Shown here: positions 46,869-55,545 of the stretch, in pieces
Layout: each line of letters begins with the position of its first letter
How positions within the stretch are numbered: the first letter of the stretch is position 1
Origin: Mycobacterium gordonae
Lineage (GTDB): Bacteria > Actinomycetota > Actinomycetes > Mycobacteriales > Mycobacteriaceae
NCBI RefSeq assembly: GCF_017086405.1
Contig: NZ_CP070973.1
Location: 434,001 to 498,000 of the forward strand
Length of the DNA: 64,000 nt
Direction: 5' to 3'
Made by a program: the position numbers and the translations under genes
Notes under the pieces: generated by a model
The model's input: the letters and a program-made list of their open reading frames with translations, nothing else
Databases searched by the model: none
What the model was told of the DNA's origin: nothing

Positions 46869-47773
46869 GCGTCGTTCACCGCCTGGACCCCGCACTGCGC
46901 GCAGTCGCGGTCAACCGAACGGTGTTCACCGCCGAAGCGATCCCGCTGATCCGGGATTCGATGAATCAGCGCCGGTCCGGTGCACGCCCGGACGCTGCCG
47001 GGGTGGTCGTCGAGGACACCCTCGCCGGGACGGTGCCGGTGCGCATCTATCGGGGCGCCGCCGCAACGCCGGCGCCCGCCGTCCTGTACTGCCACGCGGG
47101 TGGTTTCGCGCTGGGAAACCTGGACACCGACCACCGGCAGTGTCTGGAATTGGCCCGGCGCGCAAGATGTTTGGTGGTTTCCGTCGACTATCGTCTGGCG
47201 CCGGAACATCCTTATCCGGCAGCGCTGGAGGACGCGACTGCGGTCCTCGACTGGTTGGCGGCCAACGCCGCTGAGTTGGGAGTCGACCCGAACCGCGTAG
47301 CGCTGGCGGGCAGCAGTGCCGGGGGCGCGCTGGCCGCCTGCCTGGCGCACGCCGCCGCCGACGGCGCTGCGCCGTCGATCGTGTTCCAGTTGCTGCACCA
47401 GCCGGTGCTCGACGACCGGCCGACCGCGTCCAGGAGGGAGTTTCGCACCACTCCCGCGTTCGACGGCGAGGGAGCGGACCTGATGTGGCGGCACTACCTG
47501 GCCGGACAGCAGCCGTCGCGGTATGCCGCTCCCGCCCGCCGCGAGGATCTGTCGGGTCTGCCGCCGGCGCTGATCACTTGCGCGGAGATCGACCCGTTCC
47601 GCGACGAGGCGGTGGAATATGCGCAGCGACTGCGCAGCGCCGGGGTGCCCACCGAGGTGCACGTGTTCTCCGGCGCCTGCCACGGATTCGACTCGCTGCT
47701 GCCGGAATGGTCGGCTTCGCAACGGCTGTTCGCCCTGCAAGGTGCGGCGCTGTGTACGGCGTTCAGAACCTGA
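46850..47773 (+). CDS. alpha/beta hydrolase, hormone-sensitive-lipase-type esterase
   Basis: Esterase of the hormone-sensitive lipase family (307 aa). Oxyanion motif YCHAGGFALGNLDTDH (HAGG in place of the usual HGGG), SVDYRLAPEHPYPAALED, nucleophile in LAGSSAGGALAACLA, acid in CAEIDPFRDEA and histidine in SGACHGFDSLL. ATG 46850 is preceded by GGAGG with a 3-base gap; a longer frame from 46580 overlaps the SDR gene and is not used. It converges with the alcohol dehydrogenase and overlaps its end by 11 bases. It may open the pathway by cleaving an ester or lactone. Confidence 0.9.
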   Translation: MSADPLSVVHRLDPALRAVAVNRTVFTAEAIPLIRDSMNQRRSGARPDAAGVVVEDTLAGTVPVRIYRGAAATPAPAVLYCHAGGFALGNLDTDHRQCLELARRARCLVVSVDYRLAPEHPYPAALEDATAVLDWLAANAAELGVDPNRVALAGSSAGGALAACLAHAAADGAAPSIVFQLLHQPVLDDRPTASRREFRTTPAFDGEGADLMWRHYLAGQQPSRYAAPARREDLSGLPPALITCAEIDPFRDEAVEYAQRLRSAGVPTEVHVFSGACHGFDSLLPEWSASQRLFALQGAALCTAFRT

Positions 47774-48863
47774 TCAATTGGCGCACGGCGGTGCCGTCGG
47801 CCAGGTGGTCCATCGCCTCGTTGATGTCGTCCAATCCGATCGTCGACGACACCAGCGACTCCACCGGCAGCCGGCCGGATTGCCACAGCGCCACGAACCG
47901 GAGGATGTCGCGGCTGGGCACCGCCGATCCGAGATAGCTGCCGATCAGGGAGCGGCCCTCGGCGACAAATCCCAACGGCGACAGACTGATTCGGGCTTCT
48001 GGTCGGGGTAGACCGACAGTGATGGTGCGCCCTCCCGGGCCGGTCGACCCGATCGCGGTCTCCAGCGCGCGGGGATGACCGACCGCTTCCACCACCACGT
48101 CCGCCTTGACTCCGGCGGCCTGCTCCGGCGTGTACGTCTCGTGTGCGCCCAAAGCCTCGGCGGCAAGCAGTTTTTCAGGTAGCTGATCGATGCCGATAAC
48201 GCGAACGCCTTCGTAGGTCAACGCGGTGATCACCGCAGCCATCCCGACCCCGCCGAGTCCGACCACCGCGACCGACTGGCCCGGACGCGGGTCACCGACG
48301 TTGAGGACCGCACCGCCGCCGGTCAGCACCGCGCAACCGAGCAGGGCCGCCACCTCCGGCGGCACGTCGTCCGGCACCGCGACCGCACTGGCCCGATTCA
48401 CCACCGCATGCGTGGCGAACCCCGAAACCCCGAGATGGTGATAGACGGCGCTGCCGTCACGGCTCAGGCGGATGTCGCCACCGAGCAGCGTCCCCGCGTT
48501 GTTGGCCGCGCTGCCGGGCCGGCACGGCGTCAGGCCGTCGGTTGCGCATGCCGGGCAGTGGCCACAGCGCGGCAGAAACACCAGGACCACTCGCTGGCCC
48601 ACGGCCAGGTCGTCCACACCCTCACCGAGCGCTTCGACGGTGCCCGCCGCCTCGTGGCCCAGCAGCATCGGCACCGGCCGCACCCGATTGCCGTCCACCA
48701 CCGAGAGATCGGAGTGACACACCCCGGCCGCCTCGACGCGTACCAACACCTCTCCCGGACCCGGGCCCTGCAGGTCGAGGCCGGTGATGCTGATGGGCCG
48801 CGACCGCGTGTAGGGGCGTGGCGCACCGATGCGCTCCAGCACCGCGCCGCGGATGTGGATCAT
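47763..48863 (-). CDS. adhE1: zinc alcohol dehydrogenase, AdhE1-like
   Basis: Zinc-dependent alcohol dehydrogenase (366 aa) of the class III-like group. Catalytic zinc C and H/E in AGVCHSDLSVVDG and MLLGHEAAG; structural zinc four-cysteine lobe CGHCPACATDGLTPC; nucleotide motif AVVGLGGVGMAAVITAL; ILRFVALWQSGRLPVESLV near the C-terminus. Start ATG 48863 (MIHIRGAVLERIG). Divergent from the thioesterase gene, 14 bases away, so both promoters lie within coding sequence or the genes are leaderless. In place of Rv0162c (adhE1), it marks the right border of the island. Confidence 0.9.
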   Translation of the reverse strand: MIHIRGAVLERIGAPRPYTRSRPISITGLDLQGPGPGEVLVRVEAAGVCHSDLSVVDGNRVRPVPMLLGHEAAGTVEALGEGVDDLAVGQRVVLVFLPRCGHCPACATDGLTPCRPGSAANNAGTLLGGDIRLSRDGSAVYHHLGVSGFATHAVVNRASAVAVPDDVPPEVAALLGCAVLTGGGAVLNVGDPRPGQSVAVVGLGGVGMAAVITALTYEGVRVIGIDQLPEKLLAAEALGAHETYTPEQAAGVKADVVVEAVGHPRALETAIGSTGPGGRTITVGLPRPEARISLSPLGFVAEGRSLIGSYLGSAVPSRDILRFVALWQSGRLPVESLVSSTIGLDDINEAMDHLADGTAVRQLIRF

Positions 48864-48877
48864 GTTGGAATACAACC

Positions 48878-49342
48878 ATGAGCTCCGTACCGCCAGGCCC
48901 GGACGGCCTCACCAGCGCTGACTTCCCGGTGCTCTGGCCGGTGCTCACCCGGTGGGCCGACAACGACATGTTCGGCCACCTCAACAACGCCGTCTATTAC
49001 CAATTGTTCGACACCGCGATCAACGGCTGGATCGCCACCGGGGCCGGCGTCGACCCGCTCACCATCCCCGAGTTGGGCATTGTCGCGGAATCGGGCTGTC
49101 GCTATTTCGCCGAACTGGCCTTCCCGGAGAATCTGGAAGTAGGTCTGGCGGTGACCCGGTTGGGCCGCAGCAGCGTCACTTATCGACTGGGCGTCTTCAA
49201 GACGGATCGACCCGACGATGCGCCGCGCCCCATCGCGGCACTGGGGCACTGGGTGCATGTCTACGTCGATCGCGGCAGCCGTCGACCCGTGCCGATTCCC
49301 GACGCGATCCGCTCGTGGTTGTCGAGCGCCTTAGTGAATTAG
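48878..49342 (+). CDS. 4HBT-type acyl-CoA thioesterase (Rv0163-like)
   Basis: Single hotdog thioesterase of the 4-hydroxybenzoyl-CoA type (154 aa). The signature RWADNDMFGHLNNAVYYQLFDTA (about residues 25-47) contains the catalytic aspartate and GH-x-NN loop; further GRSSVTYRLGVF and AALGHWVHVYVDR. ATG 48878 is the first start after the AdhE1 promoter side. Followed 29 bases later by the TB18.5-like gene, as Rv0163 is by Rv0164. Substrate unknown. Confidence 0.88.
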   Translation: MSSVPPGPDGLTSADFPVLWPVLTRWADNDMFGHLNNAVYYQLFDTAINGWIATGAGVDPLTIPELGIVAESGCRYFAELAFPENLEVGLAVTRLGRSSVTYRLGVFKTDRPDDAPRPIAALGHWVHVYVDRGSRRPVPIPDAIRSWLSSALVN

Positions 49343-49371
49343 GCCCGCCCGGGCGCACGTATGCTTCGCGA

Positions 49372-49809
49372 ATGGCAGTTATGAGCAAGACAGTCGAGGT
49401 CGACGCCGAGGCCGGCTCGATCATGGGCATCGTCTCTGACATCGAGCGGTACCCGGAATGGAATGAGGGCGTCAAAGGCGCCTGGATCCTCGCTCGCTAC
49501 GACGACGGCCGCCCCAGCCAGGTCCGTCTCGACACCAATGTCAACGGTTTCGAAGGCGTCTACATTCACGCTGTGTACTACCCGGGCGAGAACCAGATTC
49601 AGACCGTGATGCAGCAGGGTGATCTGTTCGCCAAACAGGAGCAGTTGTTCAGTGTCGTGGCCACCGGCGCCAACAGCCTGCTGACCGTCGACATCGACGT
49701 CGAACCAAGCATGCCCGTGCCAGCCCCCATGGTGAAGATGCTGCTGGGCAACGTTCTCGACCAACTTGCCGCCAACGTCAAGCAACGGGCCGAGCAGCTG
49801 GGCGGCTAG
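49372..49809 (+). CDS. SRPBCC (START-like) protein, TB18.5-like
   Basis: Small polyketide-cyclase/START-like protein (145 aa) homologous to the culture-filtrate antigen TB18.5 (Rv0164). Family pieces: VEVDAEAGSIMGIVSDIERYPEWNEGVKGAWIL, SQVRLDTNVNGFEGVYIHAVYYPGENQIQ, LLTVDIDVEPSMPVPAPMVKMLLGNVLDQLAANVKQRAEQLGG. Probably binds a hydrophobic ligand. No signal peptide is seen. The stop overlaps the convergent mce1R stop by a few bases. ATG 49372; ATG 49381 is an alternative. Confidence 0.88.
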   Translation: MAVMSKTVEVDAEAGSIMGIVSDIERYPEWNEGVKGAWILARYDDGRPSQVRLDTNVNGFEGVYIHAVYYPGENQIQTVMQQGDLFAKQEQLFSVVATGANSLLTVDIDVEPSMPVPAPMVKMLLGNVLDQLAANVKQRAEQLGG

Positions 49810-50510
49810 GGGCTGAAGATTCCCGTCCGGTTCAACGTGTCGGTGAGCCGGCGGGCGGCATCGGTGAACTGCCAGACCGTGTGTTCGACCACGGCGACCG
49901 CGTCGCGGTCGCGTAGCGCGCCGATCAGCCGGCGGTGGTTGTCGACCGTCGACTCGCCCCACACCGGGTCCGCGGCGTACAGCTGGGCAGGCATGTAGCG
50001 CGCGGCGTTGAGTAGGAACCAGGACAGTTTGATCCGACCGCTCGACTGGTTGAAGACCCGGTGAAAAGAGAACTCCAACGATGCGATCGCGTCGGTATCG
50101 CCGGCGGAGACGGCCGATGCCAAGAGGTCATTGATCCGATCGAGCTCGGCGATCTCGTGCTCGGTGATGCGTTCGGTGGCGGTGGCCGCCAGTTCGCGGG
50201 CGATGGTGGCCTGCAACCAGAAGATGTCGTCGATGTCCTGGTGGGTCAACGGCAACACCACATGACCGCGGTGCGGCTCGAGCTGCACCATGCCCTCACC
50301 GCGCAGCTTCAGCAAAGCCTCGCGCACCGGCGTGATACTCACCCCGAGTTGGGCGGCCGTCTCGTCGAGGCGGATGAACGTGCCCGGGCGGAGCGTCCCC
50401 GACATGATGGCCGTCCGCAGGTGGCCGGCCACCTCGTCGGACAGCTGTGCCCGGCGCAGCGGCCGGCGCCGTCGAGGCTCGGAACCTAGGGCCGATAAAG
50501 GTGCGTTCAC
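49806..50510 (-). CDS. mce1R: Mce1R, GntR-family repressor of mce1 operon
   Basis: GntR/FadR-type regulator (234 aa) divergently placed before fadD5, as Mce1R (Rv0165c) is in M. tuberculosis, where it represses the mce1 operon. Winged helix: AQLSDEVAGHLRTAIMSGTLRPGTFIRLDETAAQLGVSITPVREALLKLRGEGMVQLEPHRGHVV, about residues 21-85. The C-terminal FCD ligand domain carries metal-binding histidine candidates (FHRVF, NHRRL, VVEHTVWQ). Start GTG 50510, without a strong ribosome site. The ligand in M. tuberculosis is thought to be a fatty-acyl compound. Confidence 0.93.
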   Translation of the reverse strand: MNAPLSALGSEPRRRRPLRRAQLSDEVAGHLRTAIMSGTLRPGTFIRLDETAAQLGVSITPVREALLKLRGEGMVQLEPHRGHVVLPLTHQDIDDIFWLQATIARELAATATERITEHEIAELDRINDLLASAVSAGDTDAIASLEFSFHRVFNQSSGRIKLSWFLLNAARYMPAQLYAADPVWGESTVDNHRRLIGALRDRDAVAVVEHTVWQFTDAARRLTDTLNRTGIFSP

Positions 50511-50669
50511 GTGGCCTGCCAGGGCCTTTCAGCCGTATTGCGGTATTGGCTCAAGTCGTGGCTAAGGGCTTGTTAGCGACCTCAGCGGCCGTTAATGTGA
50601 CCCAGACAACACATGTTTTATCAAATATCACCTTGACGCAAGCGGTGCGCGAGTGAAGGGAAGGCATAG
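50511..50669. promoter_or_regulatory. mce1R-fadD5 divergent promoter region
   Basis: Non-coding region driving mce1R one way and the mce1 operon the other. It contains the short palindrome AACA-CA-TGTT at 50608-50617, a possible GntR-type operator, TTGACG near 50633 as a -35-like hexamer, and AAGGGAAGG just before the TTG start of fadD5. No footprint is known to me for this sequence. Confidence 0.55.
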
Positions 50670-52322
50670 TTGACCGCCCAACTGGCCAGCGACCGGATGC
50701 GGGCCCAAACCGAAGCGTACGAGCAGCCGTATCTCGCTCGCCGGCAGAACTGGGTGAACCAGCTCGAGCGACACGCGATGATGCAGCCGGATGCGCCGGC
50801 GGTGAGGTTCCTGGGCCGCACGCTGACGTGGTTCGACCTGCGGCGTCGCGTCACGTCGCTGGCCGGCGCGCTGAGCCGCCGCGGGGTGGGGCCCGGCGAC
50901 CGGGTGATGGTGTTGATGCTCAACCGCCCGGAGTTCGTCGAGTCCGTGCTCGCCGCCAACATGCTGGGCGCGATCGCCGTTCCGCTGAACTTCCGGCTCA
51001 CCCCCTCTGAAATCGCCTTCCTGGTCGAGGACAGCGGGGCTCGGGTGGTCGTCACCGAGGCGGTCCTGGCGCCGGTGGCCACCGGCGTCCGCAATATCGC
51101 GCCGCTGCTGGACACGGTCGTGGTGGCGGGAAGCACCGCCGCCGACGACGTCCTCTTCTATGAAGACCTTATGAGTGAGGCAGGCGATCCGCCTGCTGCG
51201 ATCGACATTCCGAACGACTCTGCGGCGCTGATAATGTACACCTCGGGCACCACCGGGCGGCCCAAAGGTGCGGTGCTCACGCACGCCAACCTGACCGGTC
51301 AGACCATGACCATGCTGTACACCAGCGGCGTCGATCTCAACAACGACGTCGGCTTCATCGGTGTCCCGCTGTTCCACATCGCCGGAATCGGCAACATGCT
51401 CTCGGGGATGCTGCTCGGCGTCCCGACCGTGATCTACCCGCTCGGTGCTTTCGACCCCGGCCAGTTGCTCGATGTGCTGGAGGCCGAGAAAGTGACCGGC
51501 ATATTCCTGGTGCCCGCCCAGTGGCAGGCAGTGTGCGTCGAGCAGCAGGCCAGACCGCGGGACCTGCGGTTGCGGGTGATGTCGTGGGGTGCCGCTCCGG
51601 CGCCAGATGTGTTGCTGCGCCAGATGTCCGAGATTTTCCCGGGCACCCAGATTCTGGCCGCGTTCGGTCAGACGGAGATGTCGCCGGTGACGTGCATGCT
51701 GCTCGGCGACGACGCCATCCGCAAGCGAGGATCGGTCGGCCGGGTGATCCCGACGGTTGCCGCGCGCGTCGTCGACGACGACATGAACGAGGTGCCTGTC
51801 GGCGAGGTGGGCGAAATCGTCTACCGCGCACCGACATTGATGAGCGGCTACTGGAACAATCCGGAGGCCACCGCTGAGGCCTTCGGCGGCGGCTGGTTTC
51901 ATTCCGGTGATCTGGTCCGGATGGACAGCGACGGCTACGTCTGGGTCGTCGACCGCAAGAAGGACATGATCATCTCCGGCGGCGAGAACATTTACTGCGC
52001 CGAGGTCGAGAACGTTCTGGCCGGCCACGAGCGCATCGTGGAGGTCGCGGTGATCGGCCGGGCCGACGAGCGCTGGGGCGAGGTGCCCATCGCGGTGGCC
52101 GCTGTAACGGAAGGCCACCTCCGGATCGAAGAGTTGGATGAGTACCTGACCGAGCGACTCGCGCGGTACAAGCACCCCAAGGCGCTCGAGATCGTGGACG
52201 CCCTGCCGCGCAACCCCGCCGGAAAGGTGCTCAAGACTGAACTGCGTCTGCGCTACGGGGCCGGTGCTGGCTCCGGAAATCGTTCTGGGACAACAGAATC
52301 TGCCATCGGAGAGGGAAGCTGA
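50670..52322 (+). CDS. fadD5: long-chain fatty-acid-CoA ligase FadD5
   Basis: Acyl-CoA synthetase (550 aa), first gene of the mce1 operon (Rv0166, 554 aa). AMP-binding signature IMYTSGTTGRPKGAVLTH (about residues 188-205), A8-like FHSGDLVRMDSDGYVWVVDRKKDMIISGGENIY, and the catalytic lysine region LPRNPAGKVLKTELR. In M. tuberculosis it activates fatty acids, perhaps those released from recycled mycolic acids imported by Mce1. Start TTG 50670 after AAGGGAAGG. Followed by 214 non-coding bases and the permease genes. Confidence 0.94.
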   Translation: MTAQLASDRMRAQTEAYEQPYLARRQNWVNQLERHAMMQPDAPAVRFLGRTLTWFDLRRRVTSLAGALSRRGVGPGDRVMVLMLNRPEFVESVLAANMLGAIAVPLNFRLTPSEIAFLVEDSGARVVVTEAVLAPVATGVRNIAPLLDTVVVAGSTAADDVLFYEDLMSEAGDPPAAIDIPNDSAALIMYTSGTTGRPKGAVLTHANLTGQTMTMLYTSGVDLNNDVGFIGVPLFHIAGIGNMLSGMLLGVPTVIYPLGAFDPGQLLDVLEAEKVTGIFLVPAQWQAVCVEQQARPRDLRLRVMSWGAAPAPDVLLRQMSEIFPGTQILAAFGQTEMSPVTCMLLGDDAIRKRGSVGRVIPTVAARVVDDDMNEVPVGEVGEIVYRAPTLMSGYWNNPEATAEAFGGGWFHSGDLVRMDSDGYVWVVDRKKDMIISGGENIYCAEVENVLAGHERIVEVAVIGRADERWGEVPIAVAAVTEGHLRIEELDEYLTERLARYKHPKALEIVDALPRNPAGKVLKTELRLRYGAGAGSGNRSGTTESAIGEGS

Positions 52323-52536
52323 CGGGGCCGACATGTTTGCTGAGTGCTGACGGAATGTCAATTGTCGAGTTGCTATACACACCTGGGCGACCATCGGGTA
52401 CATTCCTGTGGTCTCCGTTACTACCTGCGGGTAGGGAGCCGTTGGTCACACACGTAGGGTCGGGGCAAGGAGGAGGCGTGCGACACCATTCGCCGCGGCG
52501 CCACGACGCGAGCGGCCCCATTGTGAAGGGGCAATC
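52323..52536. other. non-coding gap between fadD5 and yrbE1A
   Basis: A 67-residue open frame spans much of it but has no family likeness and no ribosome site of note. The region may hold an internal promoter for yrbE1A; nothing distinctive is seen except a small CTACC-TGCG-GGTAG hairpin near 52420. M. tuberculosis also has a gap of about this size here. Confidence 0.5.
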
Positions 52537-53340
52537 GTGACGACATCCACCCGACCGCACCTGGTCGGATACCTGCGCGATCAACTCGAGACACCGCTGA
52601 CGATGATCGGCGGGTTCTTCCGGATGTGTGTGTTGACCGGTAGAGCTTTGTTCCGGCGGCCGTTCCAGTGGCGAGAGCTGATCCTGCAGTGCTGGTTCAT
52701 CATGCGGGTGGCGTTGCTGCCCACGATCATGGTTTCGATTCCTCTGACGGTGTTGCTGATCTTCACGCTGAACGTGCTGCTGGCGCAGTTCGGCGCCGCT
52801 GACCTGTCGGGTGCGGGTGCGGCGATCGGCGCGGTCACCCAGCTGGGACCGCTGACCACGGTGTTGGTGGTGGCCGGTGCCGGCTCGACGGCGATCTGTG
52901 CCGACCTGGGCGCGCGGACCATTCGCGAGGAGATCGACGCGATGGAGGTCCTGGGTATCGACCCGATCCACCGCCTGGTGGTGCCCCGGGTGATCGCCGC
53001 GACGGTCGTCGCGACACTGCTGAACGCTCTGGTGATCACGGTGGGCCTGGTCGGGGGATATCTGTTCGGGGTGTACCTGCAGAACGTTTCCGGCGGGGCG
53101 TATCTGGCGACGCTGACCACGATCACCGGGCTGCCCGAGGTGATCATCGCCATGGTCAAGGCGGCCACCTTCGGGTTGATCGCCGGCCTGGTGGGCTGCT
53201 ACCGCGGATTGACGGTGCGCGGCGGTTCCAAGGGTCTGGGCACGGCGGTCAACGAGACCGTGGTGTTGTGCGTGGTCGCCTTATATGCGGTGAACGTCAT
53301 CTTGACCACGATCGGCGTTCGATTCGGGACGGGGCACTAA
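52537..53340 (+). CDS. yrbE1A: YrbE1A, MlaE/YrbE permease
   Basis: Integral membrane permease subunit of the Mce1 ABC-type lipid importer (267 aa; Rv0167 is 265). Several long hydrophobic helices: FIMRVALLPTIMVSIPLTVLLIFTLNVLLA, TVVATLLNALVITVGLVGGYLFGVYL, ETVVLCVVALYAVNVILTTIG. The MlaE coupling segment EEIDAMEVLGIDPIHRLVVPRVIAA is present near residues 126-150. GTG 52537 is preceded by GAAGGGG; yrbE1B starts 2 bases after the stop. Confidence 0.94.
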   Translation: MTTSTRPHLVGYLRDQLETPLTMIGGFFRMCVLTGRALFRRPFQWRELILQCWFIMRVALLPTIMVSIPLTVLLIFTLNVLLAQFGAADLSGAGAAIGAVTQLGPLTTVLVVAGAGSTAICADLGARTIREEIDAMEVLGIDPIHRLVVPRVIAATVVATLLNALVITVGLVGGYLFGVYLQNVSGGAYLATLTTITGLPEVIIAMVKAATFGLIAGLVGCYRGLTVRGGSKGLGTAVNETVVLCVVALYAVNVILTTIGVRFGTGH

Positions 53341-53342
53341 CG

Positions 53343-54212
53343 ATGTCGACAGCAGCTGTAGTCCGCCAGCGGTTCCCGAAGGCGGCGGCGAGCGTCAACA
53401 GATACGCGGGCACGGTCACCCGGGGGCTGGATGAGACCGGCCAGCTGGCGTGGTTCTTTTTGACCAGCCTGGGCCAGATTCCGCACGCGCTGCACTACTA
53501 CCGCAAGGAGACCTTGCGGCTGGTCGCGCAGATCGGGATGGGCACCGGGGCGATGGCTGTGGTCGGCGGCACCGCCGCGATCGTCGGCTTCGTCACCCTG
53601 TCCGGTAGCTCGCTGGTGGCCATCCAGGGCTTCGCCTCACTGGGCAACATCGGCGTTGAGGCGTTCACCGGGTTCTTCTCCGCGCTGATCAACGTGCGGA
53701 TCGCCGGGCCGGTGGTCACCGGCATCGCCCTGGCGGCCACGGTGGGCGCCGGCGCCACCGCGGAGCTGGGAGCGATGCGGATCAGCGAGGAGATCGACGC
53801 CCTGGAAGTGATGGGTATCAAGTCGGTGTCGTATCTGACCTCGACGCGGATCGTGGCCGGGCTGGTGGTGATCATCCCGCTGTACGCGCTAGCGATGATC
53901 ATGTCGTTCCTGTCGCCCCAGATCGTCACGACGGCGCTGTATGGGCAGTCCACCGGCACCTACGAGCATTACTTCCGGACGTTCCTGCGCCCTGACGACG
54001 TGTTCTGGTCGTTCCTCGAGGCGATCATCATCGCCGCGATCGTGATGGTGACCCACTGCTACTACGGCTACAACGCCGGCGGCGGCCCCGTCGGCGTCGG
54101 TGAGGCTGTCGGCCGGTCGATGCGGTTCTCGCTGGTCTCGGTCCAGATCGTCGTCCTGTCCGCCGCGTTGGCGCTCTACGGCGTCAACCCCAACTTCGCA
54201 TTGACGGTGTAG
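53343..54212 (+). CDS. yrbE1B: YrbE1B, MlaE/YrbE permease
   Basis: Second permease subunit of Mce1 (289 aa, the same length as Rv0168). MlaE signature EEIDALEVMGIKSVSYLTSTRIVAG near residues 147-171, and helices TGAMAVVGGTAAIVGFVTLSGSSLVAI, GLVVIIPLYALAMIMSFL and VSVQIVVLSAALALYGVNPNF. With YrbE1A it forms the membrane channel. It starts at ATG 53343 (MSTAAVVRQRF), directly after yrbE1A, and is followed by mce1A after 4 bases. Confidence 0.94.
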   Translation: MSTAAVVRQRFPKAAASVNRYAGTVTRGLDETGQLAWFFLTSLGQIPHALHYYRKETLRLVAQIGMGTGAMAVVGGTAAIVGFVTLSGSSLVAIQGFASLGNIGVEAFTGFFSALINVRIAGPVVTGIALAATVGAGATAELGAMRISEEIDALEVMGIKSVSYLTSTRIVAGLVVIIPLYALAMIMSFLSPQIVTTALYGQSTGTYEHYFRTFLRPDDVFWSFLEAIIIAAIVMVTHCYYGYNAGGGPVGVGEAVGRSMRFSLVSVQIVVLSAALALYGVNPNFALTV

Positions 54213-54216
54213 CGCC

Positions 54217-55545
54217 ATGACGAGTCCGGGGAAGGTCAACAAGATCAAGCACCCGCCGTACAAGCTGATCGGCATCTCGTCATTCTTGGTGCTGCTGCTG
54301 GTGTTCTCCGTGGTGTACATACAGTTCCGAGGCGGGTTCACCCCGAAGACCGAACTGACCATGTACAGCGACCGCGCCGGCCTGGTGATGGACCCGGGCT
54401 CAAAGGTCACCTACAACGGGGTCCAGATCGGACGGGTGGGCAACATCCAGGAAGTGAACCGAGACGGCCGGCCGGCCGCGAAGTTCACCTTGGAGATCGA
54501 TCCGCAGTACCTCGGGTCCAACGGAGTGGTGCCGGAGAACGTCGACGCACAGATCAAGGCGACGACGGTGTTCGGCGGCAAGTACGTGTCCCTGACCACC
54601 CCCAAGGACGACCAGGGCAACATCACCTCCCGCGGGCACCTCGGGCCGAAGAGCACGATTAATGCCTCCGCCGTGACGACCGAGATCAACACCCTGTTCC
54701 AGACCCTGACGTCGATCTCGGAGAAGGTCGACCCGGTCAAGCTGAACCTGACGCTGAGCGCCGCCGCGCAGTCGCTGACCGGACTCGGTGACCGGTTCGG
54801 CCAGTCGATCGTCAACGGCAACGCGATCCTCGACGACGTCAACCCGCAGATGCCGCAGGCCCGCCGGGACATCCAGCAGCTGGCGGCACTCGGTGACGTC
54901 TACGCGAACGCCGCGCCGGATCTGATCGATTTCTTGAACAATTCGGTGCCGACGGCCCGCACGATCAACGGCCAGCAGAAGGACCTGGACCAGGCGCTGC
55001 TGTCGGCGGCCGGATTCGGTAACACCGGTGCGGACATCTTCGAGCGCGGCGGCCCTTACCTGGCCCGCGGCGCGGCCGACCTGGTGCCCACCGCGCAGCT
55101 ACTCGACACTTACAGCCCGGAGCTGTACTGCACGCTGCACAACTATCACGACATCGAGCCCAAGGCTTACCAGTTCCTCGGTGGTAACGGCTATTCGCTG
55201 AACAGCCACTCCCAGATCCTCTCCGGAATCGGGGCGTTGCTGAACCCCGTGTCACTGGTTCCCCTGCTGCTCTCGCAGGTCGGATTGATCGGGGCCCAGA
55301 TCGTCGGCGGCGCGCCGAACCCGTACACCTACCCGGAGAACCTGCCGCGGGTGAACGCCCACGGCGGACCGGGCGGGGCCCCGGGTTGCTGGCAGCAGAT
55401 CACGCGGCAGCTGTGGCCCGCACCGGAACTGGTGATGGACACCGGCAACAGCCTTGCGCCCTATAACCACTTGGAGGTCGGGTCGCCCTACGTGCTCGAG
55501 TACGTCTGGGGCCGTCAGGTAGGGGATAACACGATCAACCCATGA
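54217..55545 (+). CDS. mce1A: Mce1A, MCE-family substrate-binding protein
   Basis: Exported MCE protein (442 aa) that forms part of the envelope conduit for lipids. An uncleaved N-terminal anchor YKLIGISSFLVLLLVFSVVYIQF (about 15-37), the MCE/MlaD domain KTELTMYSDRAGLVMDPGSKVTYNGVQIGRVGNIQEV from residue 44, then a long helical tube region and a C-terminal extension with paired cysteines (YCTLHNYHDIEP, APGCWQQ). Corresponds to Rv0169. The stop overlaps the mce1B start as ATGA. Confidence 0.94.
   Translation: MTSPGKVNKIKHPPYKLIGISSFLVLLLVFSVVYIQFRGGFTPKTELTMYSDRAGLVMDPGSKVTYNGVQIGRVGNIQEVNRDGRPAAKFTLEIDPQYLGSNGVVPENVDAQIKATTVFGGKYVSLTTPKDDQGNITSRGHLGPKSTINASAVTTEINTLFQTLTSISEKVDPVKLNLTLSAAAQSLTGLGDRFGQSIVNGNAILDDVNPQMPQARRDIQQLAALGDVYANAAPDLIDFLNNSVPTARTINGQQKDLDQALLSAAGFGNTGADIFERGGPYLARGAADLVPTAQLLDTYSPELYCTLHNYHDIEPKAYQFLGGNGYSLNSHSQILSGIGALLNPVSLVPLLLSQVGLIGAQIVGGAPNPYTYPENLPRVNAHGGPGGAPGCWQQITRQLWPAPELVMDTGNSLAPYNHLEVGSPYVLEYVWGRQVGDNTINP

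Noticed and set aside
52337..52540. 67-residue open frame between fadD5 and yrbE1A
   Set aside because: No likeness to any family, poor start context, and M. tuberculosis has a non-coding gap here.
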